Below, piece by piece: positions 61,390-64,000 of a DNA stretch of 64,000 nt. The translations under genes were made by a program, and so were the position numbers. Every line of letters begins with the position of its first letter. Positions within the stretch are counted from its first letter, which is position 1. The stretch covers positions 22,333,501 through 22,397,500 of the forward strand of contig NC_091100.1 of assembly GCF_024713975.1 (NCBI RefSeq). Direction: 5' to 3'. The notes beneath the pieces were generated by a model. That model saw only the letters and a program-made list of their open reading frames with translations, did not search any database and was not told where the DNA came from. This stretch comes from Paralichthys olivaceus. Its lineage: Eukaryota > Chordata > Actinopteri > Pleuronectiformes > Paralichthyidae.

Positions 61390-62546
61390 CTCTTCACCTC
61401 TGCTGCACTGAAGTCAACATGGACCAGTCTGCACACTTTATGTTCTTGTAATTCTTGATGTACAAACTACTTGATGTCTGTATTTTTTTCAGTTACCTCC
61501 ATCATCTCTCAAATATAAGAGAATCCCTTCAATGTGTTAACTGTTGTATGATAGTGATGTGTATTTTAATATGTAATAAGAGATTATAGAGTGGTGAGTC
61601 AGCAAGGAGATGGTTTAACCAAAGCTGTGGGGTTCATTTAAATTTGAATATACTGTATTTCAACTGAGAATCCCATGCAGCAACACTATGACTATATATA
61701 ATATATTATTTAAAGGACATTACATAAGGAACTTACTGCATCAGTCTCATGTACCCCAACTTGCTGCTGTAGTTGGACCCATACCCTATCCCTAGTTTGA
61801 GCTTTAGTTGCCATGTCTGAGATTTCTGTCTCCACTGTTGTAGACAGATGGAATTTAGTTTGTTGTATTTATAACATAGAAAAATATCTAACCTTAAAAA
61901 CCCAGTCAAATAAAACAAATAATATGTATAACTAGATTATCTATTTATTTATTTTTGTAATTTGGGTGAGTTGACCCTTTGAATATGCAATCGATGACAC
62001 TTGGATCTGAAATAACATGTAAGAATGTGGAGTTATCATCAGAATTTGAATAATACCACGTTTAAAGTCTTCAATTCAAACTTGAATCTAACTGTTTGAC
62101 TGTGACTACATACATATATATCCAATAACCACATACACTCAGAACATATCATTGACTTTCAGCATTATATTCAACTGTGATATCTGGTATAATTAAACTG
62201 ATGGAGACACAAGATTACGCTAACAGAATAATTTCTGGTGTCTGCTACACATTTGTACACATCAGGTTCATGTCCTGCTTCCTTATTCAGGTGGGAATAA
62301 ATTGACAGAGGCTGTCTTGAAATACACGTTACTTTATGCAAACACATGTACATTTAATATTTAATTTATACAGTGTTCTATAGGTCAGATCTCTAAAATG
62401 CACTGTAAATAAAAAAGGCAAATAACTGTGGCAATAAATTACTTTTTATTGACTAGATACCTTGTCTTTATTTCTTTTTTTTACATTAACTGGATTCCAT
62501 TTTGTTTATGAAGCAGATTCTATAAAAGTGTTCACATTAATTTGTC
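61390..62546. other. 3' UTR of cabp2 and short intergenic DNA
   Basis: After the stop, candidate plus-strand poly(A) signals lie at 61909-61914 and 62408-62413. The DNA is AT-rich and has no coding potential. Confidence 0.5.
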
Positions 62547-64000
62547 TTACATTTCTTTCAACTGGGTCAGATCTCCTCTGTCTTTGCACTTTGTGAGGTT
62601 TGCCATCAGTTGCTTTTTCAAAGCACACACAGTCTCACCGTAGTCAACACTAATAGGAGCCATGGATGGTGTTCTGTTCCAAACCTGAGGAATGTACCAG
62701 CTGCAAGAGTCTGGATCCAACTCCATTACATCGGAGATCTTAGCGATGTTGGCAGTCTTCAAACAAGATTCTTCCCGGATTATTTCATTGAGCTGTTTTC
62801 CCAACTCTTTTGCTCTCTTCTTCCCACACTCTCGAGAAAAGTGCTCCAGGTGTAAAGAATAAACAGAAATTTGCTTGTCAATCTCGGCAACTTTCTGTTT
62901 CTTGGGGAGATTTTTGAAGGTTTGTATCAAGAGATGACAGTTGGGGGTGCAACAGATTGCCTACTTCTTTTTCCAACCATTTGAGGAAGTAGTAGAGCTG
63001 CACCTCTGAGGTGACAACACCATGGAGTAAGCTCAGCACTGCAGGTGTCATCTCAAATTTTAGCTGCTTCTTTTTGAGCTTTTTGTCTTGCTTTTAAAAA
63101 CCTGAGGTAGATTTCAATGTTGCTGAATGATTGCTCAGTTTCTGCATTCTCCAGCTCTCTGTTTTCCTGCAAAGGCAGTTGTTTGTCTTTTAATTTAAAG
63201 GTGTGATGTTTTTGGTGACTTTGTTCACATTCTCCCACGCACTTTGGCATCCATCACCATCTTCATCTACCAGGATCCCACAGCAGCAAGCTGTGTCAGC
63301 CTGATGTGCGACTGTCACTTTGTTTTGGCAGTTTTTAAACATCTTACAGATTGATCAGCCTTTTTCTTTTTGCTTACTTTTGTTTTCTTTAAAAAATGGT
63401 GCCTTTGTCTTTCCCAGCACACTGCTAATCAAATGACATCTGAATTCAGATCTTTTTCCTCCAGACACTTGAAATAGTGAGTTTCTGATTCATCAAAGAA
63501 GATGTAAACAGCAGTAGATGTCTGACAGGGGAATGAAAATTGCTTTTCAAAGGCCCTGATGTCTCCGCTGAGGTTTGCGACAGTCAGCAGCTCAGTGAAT
63601 TTGTCAATGCTCCTGTTCCCACATGGGAGATATCAGCTGATTTCAACAAGCCCACCTGAAATCTTCCTGGGGACATCACCATGCTACGATATTAAAATCT
63701 GTTGTGGTACTGCTCAGCGTTACTGAGGAGTTTGTTCAACATCTTAGACTGGGACAGGACTGTCCTCCCCAGTCTGACGAATAACACCAGAGGGATATCA
63801 GTGTGCACAAGTCTTTCCTCGCAGTTTACCTTTTGGACTGCATCCTTGGAAGAAAATACGTTTGGTAAATACGTTTTTTGTAATTTTTTTGTGAGGGGCC
63901 TATATAGCTGTTTTCAGCCAAGCATGAACTCCAGAGATTATCAGCACCTTCTCTGGAGGAGGTACATGTGTGAACACAAATGTCCGAGTGATACCTCTGG
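62547..64000 (-). pseudogene. Frame-broken fragment of an interferon-induced very large GTPase (GVIN)-like gene
   Basis: Read on the minus strand, homologous-looking pieces occur in different frames, each closed by a stop or frameshift. They are about 63998-63901 (ends HAWLKTAI, stop), 63850-63690 (IPLVLFVRLGRTVLSQSKML, then LLSNAEQYHNRF, stop), 63603-63427 (VANLSGDIRAFEKQFSFPCQ, then TSTAVYIFFDE, stop), 63250-63053 (Glu/Lys-rich, IYLRFLKARQK), 63061-62920 (MTPAVLSLLHGVVTS, then LYYFLKWLEKEVGNLL) and 62930-62547 (ISVYSLHLEHFSRECGKKR). The VLF-x-RLG, VANL-x-GDI and F-x-CQTS-x-AV blocks are typical of the GVIN/URGCP family, cytosolic immune GTPases strongly expanded in fish. The GTPase domain itself is not in view. 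Multiple independent lesions argue for a pseudogene; it continues past the window end. Confidence 0.65.

Overview
The window reads as nuclear DNA of a ray-finned (teleost, probably percomorph) fish. Genes are split by short GT-AG introns. Long AT-rich non-coding stretches carry microsatellites and interspersed repeats of types I recognise from teleosts. The recognisable proteins are vertebrate families: C2H2 zinc fingers, a VWA7-type protein, a prostaglandin D2 receptor, a CaBP calcium sensor and a GVIN-type GTPase. I built the gene models by hand, matching acceptors, donors and reading phase; every model given as a gene closes in phase. No transcript or homology search was available.

Region 1 (1-19.5 kb) is a cluster of three C2H2 zinc-finger genes: ZNF-A (minus, 375-5816), ZNF-B (minus, 8589-11493) and ZNF-C (plus, 12301-18266). 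All three open with a related helical module of about 45 residues that does not look like KRAB, SCAN or BTB. ZNF-B and ZNF-C are divergent, with about 0.8 kb between their start codons and two outward-facing ETS-like sites. Between A and B lies a decayed Tc1/mariner element, and in the first part of the cluster an L2-like LINE tail sits inside a MITE-like element.

Region 2 (20.5-29.8 kb) holds a 17-coding-exon minus-strand gene for a 924-residue secreted or GPI-anchored VWA7-type protein, convergent with ZNF-C.

Region 3 (29.8-41 kb) holds the plus-strand receptor gene ptgdr2 in otherwise repeat-rich sequence.

Region 4 (41-62.5 kb) is cabp2. It has two alternative starts 14.5 kb apart: a caldendrin-type N-terminus (exons at 41.1 and 41.8 kb) and a myristoylatable MGN N-terminus (55.6 kb). 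Both join the same five exons carrying the EF-hands. Inside the large first intron, on the opposite strand, a three-exon model predicts a 93-residue type I membrane protein with a betaglycan/endoglin-like transmembrane segment. This is the most unusual candidate in the window. The intron also holds an interleaved repeat duplication (A-B-A'-B').

Region 5 (62.5-64 kb) is a frame-broken minus-strand remnant of an interferon-induced very large GTPase (GVIN) family gene that runs off the window end.
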